Assembly (NCBI GenBank): GCA_049324435.1
Contig: JBMOOQ010000013.1
Location: 20,644 to 84,643 of the forward strand
Direction of reading: 5' to 3'
Length of the DNA: 64,000 nucleotides
From: Pseudorhodoplanes sp049324435
Lineage (GTDB): Bacteria; Pseudomonadota; Alphaproteobacteria; Rhizobiales; Xanthobacteraceae
A program made the position numbers and the translations under genes. Of the stretch, positions 8,551 through 16,891 are shown in pieces (position 1 is the first letter of the stretch; each line of letters opens with the position of its first letter). Under the pieces are notes generated by a model. That model saw nothing but the letters and a program-made list of their open reading frames with translations. It did not search any database and was not told the DNA's origin.

Positions 8551-9321
8551 CTAATCCGTCAGGACGATGGCGTTGACATGCCGCCCGTAATCCGGTTCGG
8601 CCCGGTGCGTCGAACGGCGGTAGCTGTAGAAGCGGCCGGGATCGGAATAGGTGCAGATGCCGATATCTTCGAACCGCTCAATGCCGCTCTGCGCGAGCCT
8701 TGATGCAATGAAGCCCGGCAGGTCGAACATGGCATGGCCCGCGCGCGCCGCCGGACTGAAAAAGCGCGCATGGCTTTCGTCCGCCCGCACGAATTCGTCG
8801 ACGAAACTCTGGCCGACCTCATAATTGCTCTGCCGGATCAGCGGGCCGAGTGCGACACTGATACGGCCGCGGCGCGCCCCGAGACTTTCCATCGCCGCGA
8901 TCGTGTTTTCGATGACGCCGGAGAAGGCACCGCGCCAGCCAGCATGCGCCGCACCGATGACGCGCGCCTGCGCGTCCGCAAACAACAGCGGCCCGCAATC
9001 GGCGGTGCTGACTCCGATCGCAAGACCAGGCGTCTTTGTCACGATCGCATCCGCCTTCGGCCGGGTCTCGACAGTCCAGGGTTCGTCGACAATGACCACA
9101 TTCGGCGAGTGAATCTGGAACGCTGTAATCAACCGGTGTGACTCGACGCCAAGCGCCTTCGCCATACGCGCGCGGTTCTCTGCGACGTTCGCTGCGTCGT
9201 CTTGCGATCCGACGCCGCTGTTAAGGCTGGCATAAATGCCACCGGAAACGCCCCCCTCACGGGTGAAGAAGGCGTGCCGGACGCCATCCAGCGCGGACAG
9301 TGACGCAGCGTGCAGCTTCAT
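8551..9321 (-). CDS. pgeF: Peptidoglycan editing factor / purine nucleoside phosphorylase (laccase-domain family)
   Basis: A 256-residue member of the YfiH/LACC1 family. Metal and catalytic residues of the family are present: His71 in QIHSPNVV, Cys109 in STADCGPLL and His126 in AAHAGWRG. Family members act as multicopper-oxidase-fold purine nucleoside phosphorylases or adenosine deaminases, and in E. coli as an editing factor that removes wrongly built peptidoglycan precursors. The ATG overlaps the stop of the upstream methyltransferase gene by four bases (ATGA), so it is translationally coupled to the MidA-lgt pair. Family call is secure; which activity dominates here is unknown. Confidence 0.92.
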   Translation of the reverse strand: MKLHAASLSALDGVRHAFFTREGGVSGGIYASLNSGVGSQDDAANVAENRARMAKALGVESHRLITAFQIHSPNVVIVDEPWTVETRPKADAIVTKTPGLAIGVSTADCGPLLFADAQARVIGAAHAGWRGAFSGVIENTIAAMESLGARRGRISVALGPLIRQSNYEVGQSFVDEFVRADESHARFFSPAARAGHAMFDLPGFIASRLAQSGIERFEDIGICTYSDPGRFYSYRRSTHRAEPDYGRHVNAIVLTD

Positions 9322-10415
9322 GCCGAAAATCCCGGAAGCGGGCCAAGCTTCGGATCGCAGATCGCAATGACCTTGAACAGATCGCCCATTCCGGTCCGTC
9401 CGCTTTCTGTCAGCCGCGCAACAGCGGACGTGATGGCCGCGGCCTGTTCGGCAGTTGCGTTCCGCCGCAACGCTTCGGCGCGCGCGTCGATCCCAAGCTC
9501 GCGCAGAAATTTCGCTTGCGTGACCGGCCCCTGCACCGCAGCCCCCATGCTTTCGGCGGCCTGACCAAAAATGAAAAAGTCCACATGCGCCGTGATATCG
9601 GCGAGCCCCGGTGCCGACAGCGGATCGGAGAAAGCATGCTCATTGACCGATTGCAGCGTTTCGCCAATGTCGCTTTCGACATGACCGTAGTCGATGAACA
9701 AGGCCGCGCCGTTCTCGCGCACGCGCCGCGCGATATCGAACGCATCGATGTCGTTGCGCCACTCGAACACTGCACCGACCGGCGCCTCCTTGATCTTCTT
9801 GGGCATGAAGCGGTCGAATTGCGGCAGCGGATCGGGAGCCAGTCCCAGCGCGAAATCGCCGTTGGCATTCAGTCCGATCACGCGCTCATGCCAGCCGTCA
9901 TTCTGCTTCACGACCTGATGAACCGGCAGCGCATCGAGATATTCGTTGCCGAGAATGATGCACGGACCTTCCGGCACGTCGAGCAGGTGGCGATGCCACG
10001 ACAGCGGCACGTCCGCATCGGCCAGCGTATTGCGCTGCACCTGCTCAAGGGCCGGACTGATCTCGACCATGTGAACCGAAAGCGCCTGCCGGAATTTCGG
10101 CATCACCTTCGCGGCCCGCAGCGCGTCCCGCATCATCGTGCCTCGGCCAGGCCCCAGCTCGATGAGCTTGATCGCCTCCGGCTCGCCGAGCATGCGCCAG
10201 ACCGACAGCGCCCACAGGCCGAGAAGTTCGCCGAAAATCTGGCTGACCTCCGGTGCCGTGGTGAAATCGCCGCCCGCGCCGAACGGATCGCGAGTCACGT
10301 AATAGCCGTATTGCGGATGGGTCAGGCACAGCGACATGTAGCGCGCGATCGGCATCGGTCCGCCGACGGCGATCAGACGACGAATTTCCTTTTCCAGAGG
10401 CGACGGCTCGCTCAT
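9318..10415 (-). CDS. MidA/NDUFAF7-family SAM-dependent methyltransferase
   Basis: A 365-residue class I methyltransferase of the DUF185 family. The SAM site is visible as IKLIELGPGRGTMMRD in the first third, preceded by GAGGDFTTAPEVSQIFGE, a hallmark of this family. The human relative NDUFAF7 dimethylates an arginine of a complex I subunit during assembly; a complex I role in bacteria is plausible but inferred. It overlaps lgt upstream and pgeF downstream by four bases each (ATGA), forming a tight lgt-midA-pgeF operon that is common in rhizobia. Confidence 0.9.
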   Translation of the reverse strand: MSEPSPLEKEIRRLIAVGGPMPIARYMSLCLTHPQYGYYVTRDPFGAGGDFTTAPEVSQIFGELLGLWALSVWRMLGEPEAIKLIELGPGRGTMMRDALRAAKVMPKFRQALSVHMVEISPALEQVQRNTLADADVPLSWHRHLLDVPEGPCIILGNEYLDALPVHQVVKQNDGWHERVIGLNANGDFALGLAPDPLPQFDRFMPKKIKEAPVGAVFEWRNDIDAFDIARRVRENGAALFIDYGHVESDIGETLQSVNEHAFSDPLSAPGLADITAHVDFFIFGQAAESMGAAVQGPVTQAKFLRELGIDARAEALRRNATAEQAAAITSAVARLTESGRTGMGDLFKVIAICDPKLGPLPGFSA

Positions 10416-11263
10416 GCGGTCTGGCTCCCGGCTTTGCTGTCAAGCGCGGGACGCCGCAGCGCATGCCATACAAAGGCAAGGCCTGCGAGGAACAGCGGGA
10501 TCGACAGCAGCATTCCCATGGTCAGCCCGCCCCACAGGAACCCGAGCTGCGGGTCCGGCTCGCGGAAGAATTCGCAGAACGAGCGGCCGAGCGCATAGAC
10601 AATCGCAAACAGGCCGATGGTGAGCCCCGGACGTTTCAGCGCACCCATGCGCACCGCAATGGCCAACACGACGAAAAGGACGAACCCTTCCAGCGCCGCT
10701 TCGTAGAGCTGGCTCGGATGGCGCGGCAGCGGTCCCGCTCCGGGAAAAATCACCCCCCAAGGAACATCGGTTGGCCGGCCCCACAGCTCGCCATTGATGA
10801 AATTCGCAATGCGGCCGAGAAACAAACCGATCGGTCCGGCTGCGCAGGTGATGTCGCCGAGCGACAGGATCGGGATGTTCCGGCTGCGCGCGAACAGGAA
10901 CACCGCCGCAACACAACCGGCGAAGCCACCATGGAACGACATCCCGCCGCCCCAGATCTGGACGATCTCCAGCGGGTGCGCGGCGAAATGTGCGGGATTG
11001 TAGAACAGCACGTAACCGATGCGGCCGCCGAGGATGATGCCGAGCGTCACCCAGACAACGAAGTCGTCGAAATCCGCGACGCTCACCGGCGCCTTACCGC
11101 CCCAGAGGGCGTCATTGCGGATGATGATCCGGGCATAGAACCAGCCGAGCAGGATGCCGGCAATATAGGCCAGCGCATACCAGCGGATCGCCAGCGGCCC
11201 GATGCTGATCAGCACCGGGTCGAAATTCGGAAAAGGCAGGGCCGCAACCGGCATTACGATCAT
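10412..11263 (-). CDS. lgt: Prolipoprotein diacylglyceryl transferase
   Basis: Transfers diacylglycerol from phosphatidylglycerol to the lipobox cysteine of prolipoproteins at the inner membrane, the first step of lipoprotein maturation. The 283-residue protein has about seven membrane segments. Conserved pieces are HGGFAGCVAA, the Lgt signature GRIANFINGELWGR and RHPSQLYEA near residue 190. A second ATG three codons in (11254) is an alternative start. The product works before LspA (42672-43190) and would act on the lipoprotein at 7867-8451. It heads the lgt-midA-pgeF operon. Confidence 0.96.
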   Translation of the reverse strand: MIVMPVAALPFPNFDPVLISIGPLAIRWYALAYIAGILLGWFYARIIIRNDALWGGKAPVSVADFDDFVVWVTLGIILGGRIGYVLFYNPAHFAAHPLEIVQIWGGGMSFHGGFAGCVAAVFLFARSRNIPILSLGDITCAAGPIGLFLGRIANFINGELWGRPTDVPWGVIFPGAGPLPRHPSQLYEAALEGFVLFVVLAIAVRMGALKRPGLTIGLFAIVYALGRSFCEFFREPDPQLGFLWGGLTMGMLLSIPLFLAGLAFVWHALRRPALDSKAGSQTA

Positions 11264-11344
11264 CCAGTCAGGAGGGCCGGCGCGCTTGCAGGGCCGGGGC
11301 GGCTACGCCATATCACATCGAGGCGTGTTCGGAAGGAGCGCAGC

Positions 11345-11653
11345 ATGACCCAAACCTCGGGACGCTTTTTTGACGAGATCGCGCGGCTGATGAACGACGC
11401 GGCCGGAGTCGCTCAGGGCGTCCGGCGCGAATTCGACACACTGTTCAGAACTCAGGCAGAGAAGTGGCTGCGCGATCTGGACCTCGTCAAGCGCGAGGAG
11501 TTCGAGGCGGTCAAGGACATGGCCCGGATCGCCCGGGAAGAAAATGAGGCTCTTAAAGCCCGAATTGCCGTGCTGGAGGCCAAGGCCGGGATCGCACCGC
11601 TCGCTGGAACCGGCGGGCAGCCCGACGTCAGCGACATGCGCCTGGACGGCTGA
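11345..11653 (+). CDS. UbiK-like accessory factor (BMFP domain)
   Basis: A 102-residue, mostly coiled-coil protein. It has the membrane fusogenic BMFP pattern: an amphipathic N-terminal helix (RFFDEIARLMNDAAGVAQGV) and a C-terminal coiled coil (REENEALKARIAVLEAK). UbiK in E. coli is an accessory factor of aerobic ubiquinone synthesis. The start ATG at 11345 has GGAAGGAG 6-13 bases upstream, which decides it within a much longer open frame. It is divergent from lgt across an 81-base gap. A link to ubiquinone would fit ubiA at 18504, but its function here is inferred from the family. Confidence 0.82.
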   Translation: MTQTSGRFFDEIARLMNDAAGVAQGVRREFDTLFRTQAEKWLRDLDLVKREEFEAVKDMARIAREENEALKARIAVLEAKAGIAPLAGTGGQPDVSDMRLDG

Positions 11654-11802
11654 TTTCCTGCGATTCCCGCGTTAACCCCTGATTTCTTGCCATTCCGGCC
11701 CTTGGCCGGTATAAGCCCGCGCGACTGCGGCCCCCGCACCCCTGGAGGCTTGCCGCAGCCATTTTCCGACAATTCAGACATCCAACCGACAGGACCAAGC
11801 GC

Positions 11803-12501
11803 ATGACCGCCGTAAAGGAAATCAAGGCGACGTTGCGCCCGAAGGCCGGCAAGGGGGCCGCCCGGGCAGTGCGTCGCGAGGGCCGTACCCCGGCCGTGAT
11901 CTACGGAGCCAATGAACCCCCGCTCGCAATCTCCGTCGACCACGTCGACATCCGCACCAAAATCTATGCGGGTCACTTCCTGACCACGCTGTACGACGTC
12001 GAGATCGACGGCAAGAAGCATCGCGTCATCCCGCGCGACTATCAGCTCGATCCGGTGAAGGATTTCCCGATCCACGTCGATTTCATGCGGCTTGCCGAAG
12101 GCGCGCTGATCCGCGTGAACGTGCCGGTCCATGTCATCAACACGGAGCAATCGCCGGGCGTGAAGCGCGGCGGCGCGGTCAATATCGTGACGCACTCGAT
12201 CCCGCTGCGCTGCCCCCCGGATCGCATCCCGCAGGCGATCGAGGTGGACGTGGCCGGGCTCGAAATCAACAATTCGAAGCATCTGAGCGACGTGAAGCTG
12301 CCTGACGGCGTGAAGACGATCGGACGCGAGGACATGACGCTCGTCACCATCGTGCCGCCGTCCGGCTATGCGGAAGAGCAGCGCCAGGCTGCGGAGGCGG
12401 CGACTGCCGCTGCCGCTGCCCCTGCTGCTGCCGCGCCCGCCGCCGGCGCAGCCGCCCCGGCTGCCGCAGCAGCCGAAAAGAAGCCGGCCGAGAAAAAGTA
12501 A
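11803..12501 (+). CDS. rplY: 50S ribosomal protein L25 (CTC/TL5 long form)
   Basis: Binds 5S rRNA in the large subunit. At 232 residues this is the long form: an L25 domain (about 5-95, including GKGAARAVRREGRTPAVIYG) followed by the TL5/CTC beta domain to about 190. The last 40 residues are a low-complexity Ala/Pro/Lys tail (for example AAAAPAAAAPAAGAAAP) typical of alphaproteobacterial copies. It is followed by pth and ychF on the same strand, the usual rplY-pth-ychF order. The long gap before the ATG (11654-11802) probably holds its promoter and leader. Confidence 0.96.
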   Translation: MTAVKEIKATLRPKAGKGAARAVRREGRTPAVIYGANEPPLAISVDHVDIRTKIYAGHFLTTLYDVEIDGKKHRVIPRDYQLDPVKDFPIHVDFMRLAEGALIRVNVPVHVINTEQSPGVKRGGAVNIVTHSIPLRCPPDRIPQAIEVDVAGLEINNSKHLSDVKLPDGVKTIGREDMTLVTIVPPSGYAEEQRQAAEAATAAAAAPAAAAPAAGAAAPAAAAAEKKPAEKK

Positions 12502-12519
12502 GCTCGGCCCTACACAGGC

Positions 12520-12540
12520 GGCGGGGCGCCCTGCCCCGCC
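12520..12540 (+). terminator. GC hairpin between rplY and pth
   Basis: A perfect eight-base-pair hairpin (GGCGGGGC, five-base loop, GCCCCGCC) lies between the rplY stop and the pth ATG. There is no downstream U-run, so it may be a partial terminator or a processing/stability element that lowers pth expression relative to rplY. Confidence 0.4.
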
Positions 12541-12549
12541 ATCATCGCC

Positions 12550-13158
12550 ATGTTCCTCCTGGTCGGGCTCGGCAACCCGGGCGCCCGTTATGCGGGCAAC
12601 CGGCACAATATCGGCTTCATGGTGGTCGACGCGATCGCGAAGCGCCACGGCTTCCCGCCGTGGCGCCGCCGCTTTCAGGGCGTCGCGACCGAAGGTTCGC
12701 TAGGCGGCATCAAGACCTTGCTGCTGTTGCCCGGGACTTTCATGAACGAATCCGGCCGTGCCGTCGGAGAAGCCGCCAGCTTCTACAAGATCGGTCTCGA
12801 CGATATCGCGGTCGTTCACGACGAGCTCGATCTCGCGCCCGGCAAGGTGCGGATCAAGATCGGCGGCGGCGTTGCCGGACATAATGGGCTGCGTTCGATC
12901 TCCGCTCATGTCGGCAACGACTACAAGCGCGTGCGCATCGGCATCGGACATCCCGGTGACAAGAATATCGTACATTCGTACGTGCTGTCGGATTTCTCGA
13001 AGGCCGAGCGCACCGGCTGGGTCGAGACGCTGATCGAGGCGATGGCCGAGAACGCGCCGCTGCTCGCGCGCGGCGAGGATGCGAGCCTGCAGAACAAGGT
13101 GCATCTCGCGCTGGCCGCGAAGGGATTTGACGACAAGCCTGACAACGGCGCGAACTGA
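12550..13158 (+). CDS. pth: Peptidyl-tRNA hydrolase
   Basis: Releases peptides from tRNAs that fall off the ribosome. The 202-residue protein carries the N-terminal VGLGNPGARY, catalytic His19 in NRHNIGF, the FMNESG stretch and GGGVAGHNGLRS that bind the substrate. It starts 48 bases after rplY, behind a GC hairpin, and is followed 16 bases later by ychF. No oddities. Confidence 0.96.
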   Translation: MFLLVGLGNPGARYAGNRHNIGFMVVDAIAKRHGFPPWRRRFQGVATEGSLGGIKTLLLLPGTFMNESGRAVGEAASFYKIGLDDIAVVHDELDLAPGKVRIKIGGGVAGHNGLRSISAHVGNDYKRVRIGIGHPGDKNIVHSYVLSDFSKAERTGWVETLIEAMAENAPLLARGEDASLQNKVHLALAAKGFDDKPDNGAN

Positions 13159-13174
13159 AGGACTGGATTATCTC

Positions 13175-14272
13175 ATGGGCTTCAAATGCGGCATCGTCGG
13201 ATTGCCGAATGTCGGCAAATCGACGCTCTTCAACGCGCTGACCGAAACCGCTGCCGCGCAGGCTGCGAATTATCCGTTCTGCACCATCGAGCCGAATGTC
13301 GGCGAAGTGGCGGTCCCGGACCCGCGGCTCGACAAGCTCGCCGCGATTGCCAAGTCGGCGCAGATCATCCCGACGCGCCTGACTTTCGTGGATATCGCCG
13401 GCCTCGTGCGCGGCGCCTCCAAGGGCGAAGGACTCGGCAACCAGTTTCTCGCCAATATCCGCGAAGTCGACGCGATCGCGCATGTGGTGCGCTGCTTCGA
13501 GGATTCCGACGTCACCCATGTCGAGGGCAAGGTCGATCCGGTCGCCGACATCGAAACGATCGAAACTGAGTTGATGCTGGCCGATCTCGACTCGCTCGAA
13601 CGCCGGGCCGATGCGCTGGCAAAGAAAGCCAAGGGCGGCGACAAGGACGCCAAGGAAACCGTCGATCTGATGCAGCGTGCGCTTACGCTCTTGCGTGAAG
13701 GAAAGCCCGCGCGACTGGTCGAGCGCAAGCCTGAAGAAGAAAAGGCCTTCGCGATGCTCGGTCTGATGACCGCGAAGCCGGTCCTTTATGTCTGCAATGT
13801 GGACGAGGGCTCTGCCGCCACCGGCAACGAATTCTCAAAGAGAGTGGAGGCCCGCGCGAAGGAAGAAGGCGCGGTGTCGGTGATCATTTCGGCGAAGATC
13901 GAATCCGAAATCGCCGTGCTTTCGCGCGAGGAGCGCACCGAATATCTCGAAGCCGTCGGCTTGAAAGAAGCGGGCCTCGACCGGCTGATCCGTGCCGGAT
14001 ACGAGCTTCTGCATCTCGTCACCTATTTCACCGTCGGGCCGAAGGAAGCCCGCGCCTGGACCATTACGAAGGGCACCAAGGCGCCGCAGGCAGCAGGCGT
14101 CATTCATACTGACTTTGAGCGCGGTTTCATCCGCGCCGAGACCATCGCCTTTGACGATTATGTCGCCCTCAACGGCGAAGCCGGGGCACGCGACGCCGGC
14201 AAGCTGCGGCTCGAAGGCAAGGATTATGTCGTCGCCGACGGCGACGTCATGCACTTCCGGTTCGCGACCTGA
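13175..14272 (+). CDS. ychF: Redox-regulated ATPase / ribosome-associated GTPase-fold protein YchF
   Basis: An Obg-family P-loop protein that prefers ATP (OLA1 type) and binds ribosomes. The 365-residue length is standard. G1 is GLPNVGKST (9-17); G2/G3 regions include FVDIAGLVRGASKGEGLGN; the usual NKxD base-specificity motif is replaced by NVDE, the change that explains ATP preference. A C-terminal TGS domain ends with GKDYVVADGDVMHFRF. The ATG at 13175 was chosen because it starts the conserved GFKCGIVGLPN. The final 26 bases overlap the convergent DUF4282 gene. Confidence 0.96.
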   Translation: MGFKCGIVGLPNVGKSTLFNALTETAAAQAANYPFCTIEPNVGEVAVPDPRLDKLAAIAKSAQIIPTRLTFVDIAGLVRGASKGEGLGNQFLANIREVDAIAHVVRCFEDSDVTHVEGKVDPVADIETIETELMLADLDSLERRADALAKKAKGGDKDAKETVDLMQRALTLLREGKPARLVERKPEEEKAFAMLGLMTAKPVLYVCNVDEGSAATGNEFSKRVEARAKEEGAVSVIISAKIESEIAVLSREERTEYLEAVGLKEAGLDRLIRAGYELLHLVTYFTVGPKEARAWTITKGTKAPQAAGVIHTDFERGFIRAETIAFDDYVALNGEAGARDAGKLRLEGKDYVVADGDVMHFRFAT

Positions 14273-14594
14273 CGCCGGCCCGCTCTGGCGGTGCGGACGC
14301 GATCCAGTCCACGCCGCGATAGCGGATCGCGCCGAGATGCTCGTTGATGCGGAAGATCACCATCACGATTTCGCAAAGAATCCGCACGAAGATGATGCCG
14401 GCCAAGGTGAACACCATCGCGCCGGCCAGCAGCAACAGTTCGGCAATCATATTGATCGCCATCATGCCGAGCGCGGTCAGGATCAGCGACAGCCCGGTCA
14501 GTGCCACCACCGCAAGACAAAGCCAGTAAAATACCCGAATGACGGACGGCGTGATGAACCGGTCCCATTGCAGCAATTCGGAAAAATCCATCAT
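14247..14594 (-). CDS. DUF4282-type small membrane protein
   Basis: A 115-residue protein with two hydrophobic segments, FYWLCLAVVALTGLSLILTA and a second around IAELLLLAGAMVFTLAGIIF, separated by a short loop, and with polar ends. The pattern, with RILCEIVMVIFRINEHL after the second helix, matches the DUF4282 family of small inner-membrane proteins of unknown function. Two adjacent Met codons (14594 and 14591) are both possible starts. It converges on ychF and overlaps its last 26 bases. Confidence 0.75.
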   Translation of the reverse strand: MMDFSELLQWDRFITPSVIRVFYWLCLAVVALTGLSLILTALGMMAINMIAELLLLAGAMVFTLAGIIFVRILCEIVMVIFRINEHLGAIRYRGVDWIASAPPERAGVRSRTGSA

Positions 14595-14728
14595 AACGCG
14601 CTCTCAGCGTTGAAAATATCCGGCGCGGCAGTGCGTGAAACTGCACACAGCCATGCGTCGCGGTCAACCGACCTGGACGCGCAATTGACGCCGTTGCGCC
14701 CGGCCGCTACCCAATCGGCTCTGCCGAA

Positions 14729-15205
14729 ATGGTGTGCACGCCCTTGGCCAAACTTTATTTCGAAGACTTCCAGCCTGGTCACGTGGCCGAATACGGCCCG
14801 CGCCTTGTGACGCGCGAGGAAATCATCGCCTTTGCCGCGCAATACGACCCGCAGCCCATGCATCTCGACGAGGCGGCTGCACAGAAAACGCTTCTGGGCG
14901 GACTTGGGGCGTCGGGCTGGCATAGCTGCGGGATCATGATGCGCATGATCTGCGACGGTTTCATGTTGAACGCGGCCTCAATGGGCGCGGGCGGCGTGGA
15001 AGAGGTCCGGTGGCTGCGTCCGGTCCGTCCAGGCGACCGCCTGACTTTGCGGGTGACCGTTCTTGAGACCCGCGTCTCCAACAGCCGGCCGGACATGGGC
15101 ATCGTCCGCATCCGTTACGAGATGATGAACGCGCATGGCGAATGCGTCATGACCATGGTGACCCCTGCGATGTTCGGCCGCCGTCCGTCGGAGTCATCGT
15201 CATGA
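14729..15205 (+). CDS. MaoC-family hotdog dehydratase (first of a coupled pair)
   Basis: A 158-residue single-hotdog protein of the MaoC/(R)-enoyl-CoA hydratase family. The catalytic hydratase-2 motif is recognisable: Asp in AAQYDPQPMHLDE and His in the same segment, followed by GLGASGWHS. Such enzymes hydrate trans-2-enoyl-CoA. Its stop overlaps the ATG of the next MaoC gene by four bases (ATGA), so the two chains are probably made in equal amounts. They may form a heterodimer; substrate unknown. Confidence 0.88.
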   Translation: MVCTPLAKLYFEDFQPGHVAEYGPRLVTREEIIAFAAQYDPQPMHLDEAAAQKTLLGGLGASGWHSCGIMMRMICDGFMLNAASMGAGGVEEVRWLRPVRPGDRLTLRVTVLETRVSNSRPDMGIVRIRYEMMNAHGECVMTMVTPAMFGRRPSESSS

Positions 15206-15690
15206 TGCGCTTTTACGACGATCTGCGTGTCGGCGACCGGATCGCGCTCGGCTCGCATCTATTCACCGCGGAGGACATCAAGATTTTCGCGCGGCAATTC
15301 GACCCGCAGGCCTTTCATATTGACGAGGACGAGGGCGCGCGCTCGCATTTCGGCGGACTGGTCGCGTCAGGCTGGCACACGGCATCGATGTGGATGCGAA
15401 AGCTGGTGGATCACCACAAGCGCGAGGCCGAGGTCCTTCGGCAACGCGGCGAGCGGATCCCGGAAGTCGGGCCCTCGCCCGGATTTCGCGATTTGCGTTG
15501 GTACAAGCCGGTCTTTGCCGGCGATACGGTCACCTATTCGTACGAAGTGATCGCAATGCGGGTGTCCAAGTCGATGCCTGCGCGTGGTGTCGTTACCGTG
15601 CTCGGTAGCGGCACCAACCAGCACGGCGTGCGTGTCTTTTCGCTCGAGAGTATTTCCTTCTTCGAGCGGCGCGATCCAACGCCGCCATGA
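15202..15690 (+). CDS. MaoC-family hotdog dehydratase (second of a coupled pair)
   Basis: A 162-residue paralogue of the preceding gene. It keeps the hydratase motif (ARQFDPQAFHIDED and GLVASGWHTASMWMR) and adds a longer loop rich in Lys/Glu before the final strands. The ATG at 15202 overlaps the stop of the upstream gene by four bases, and its own stop overlaps the MFS gene ATG in the same way. This is a three-gene translationally coupled unit. Likely role: enoyl-CoA hydration on an unknown acyl chain. Confidence 0.88.
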   Translation: MMRFYDDLRVGDRIALGSHLFTAEDIKIFARQFDPQAFHIDEDEGARSHFGGLVASGWHTASMWMRKLVDHHKREAEVLRQRGERIPEVGPSPGFRDLRWYKPVFAGDTVTYSYEVIAMRVSKSMPARGVVTVLGSGTNQHGVRVFSLESISFFERRDPTPP

Positions 15691-16889
15691 CTGCCACGGC
15701 CGATAGCGACGTCGCACGCCGCGACGAGAAGCGTACGCTATTGGTGGCATCCGGCGCCCATGCTTTGCATGACGGCTATACCGACCTGATCTACGTCATG
15801 CTGCCGGTCTGGCAGGCGGAGTTTGGGCTGACCTATGCGGCCGTCGGCGCGCTGCGCGGCCTTTTTGCGGGCACCATGGCGAGCTTGCAAATTCCGGCCG
15901 GGCATTTGTCCGAGCGTTACGGCGCCGCCCTGATTCTCGCCGGCGGCACGGCGCTGACGGGACTGGGCTATTGCCTCGCTGGACTGAGCGGCGGATTCGT
16001 GGCGCTGCTCGCGGCATTGTTGATCGGCGGCCTCGGCGCCAGCACGCAGCATCCGATTGCGTCTGCGCTTGTGGCACGGGCATTTTCTGGTCCACGTTCG
16101 CTCAAGGCGCTGGGCGGTTACAATTTCGCAGGCGACATCGGAAAGATGACGGTGCCGGCGCTCGCGGCGCTGATGATGACCGTCATGCCGTGGCGTGCAA
16201 CCGTTATCATCCTCGGTTCAGCGGGCTTTCTCGCGGCGATCCTGATTATATGGGCGACTCCGCGCTTCGGCCCGGCTGCCGCTATGGAAAAAGCCGATAC
16301 GGCTGGTCCCGCGGCGACGACGATTTCAGCGCCGCGCTACGCCTTCCCAACGCTATTGTCGATCGGCGTGATCGATTCCGCCACACGCATGGGATTCCTA
16401 ACCTTCCTGCCGTTCATCCTGACTGCGAAGGGCGCAAGCCTGGCCACGATCGGAATTGCGCTGACCCTGGTCTTTGCCGGCGGCGCAGCCGGCAAGCTGG
16501 TCTGCGCCTTCGTCGGCGCGCGCATCGGGATCATCAACACGGTGTTCGTCACCGAAGTGCTGACCCTTGTGTTGATCCTCACACTGCTGCCGCTGCCGCT
16601 CGCAGCCGCGTTTGTGATCCTGCCGGTCCTCGGAATCGCGCTCAATGGCACATCGTCGGTGCTGTATGGCTCAGTCCCCGCGCTGGTCGCGCCTGAGACA
16701 CGAACCCGCGCATTCGGCCAGTTCTATACCGGCACCATCGGTGCCGGTGCGATTGCCCCGATTCTCTATGGCTTTATCGGTGACCGGGTTGGCCTTACTG
16801 GCGGCATCGTCGCTGTTGGCGCGATGGTGCTTCTGACTTTGCCGCTTGCATTCGCATTAAGGCCGGCTTTCGCACAGGCGCGGCCGTAA
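15687..16889 (+). CDS. MFS transporter
   Basis: A 400-residue major facilitator with about 12 hydrophobic segments. The start ARRDEKRTLLVASGAHALHDGYTDLIYVMLPVWQAEFGL resembles the Fsr (fosmidomycin resistance) branch, whose members carry His and Asp in the first helix. The start ATG overlaps the MaoC stop (ATGA). It converges with rsmE two bases later. Coupling to two MaoC enzymes suggests uptake or efflux of the compound they process, but the substrate cannot be read from sequence. Confidence 0.88.
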   Translation: MTATADSDVARRDEKRTLLVASGAHALHDGYTDLIYVMLPVWQAEFGLTYAAVGALRGLFAGTMASLQIPAGHLSERYGAALILAGGTALTGLGYCLAGLSGGFVALLAALLIGGLGASTQHPIASALVARAFSGPRSLKALGGYNFAGDIGKMTVPALAALMMTVMPWRATVIILGSAGFLAAILIIWATPRFGPAAAMEKADTAGPAATTISAPRYAFPTLLSIGVIDSATRMGFLTFLPFILTAKGASLATIGIALTLVFAGGAAGKLVCAFVGARIGIINTVFVTEVLTLVLILTLLPLPLAAAFVILPVLGIALNGTSSVLYGSVPALVAPETRTRAFGQFYTGTIGAGAIAPILYGFIGDRVGLTGGIVAVGAMVLLTLPLAFALRPAFAQARP

Positions 16890-16891
16890 TC

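Noticed and set aside
10463..11344. An N-terminal extension of the UbiK-like gene (long plus-strand frame across lgt)
   Set aside because: Opposite lgt; the ATG at 11345 with GGAAGGAG is the supported start.
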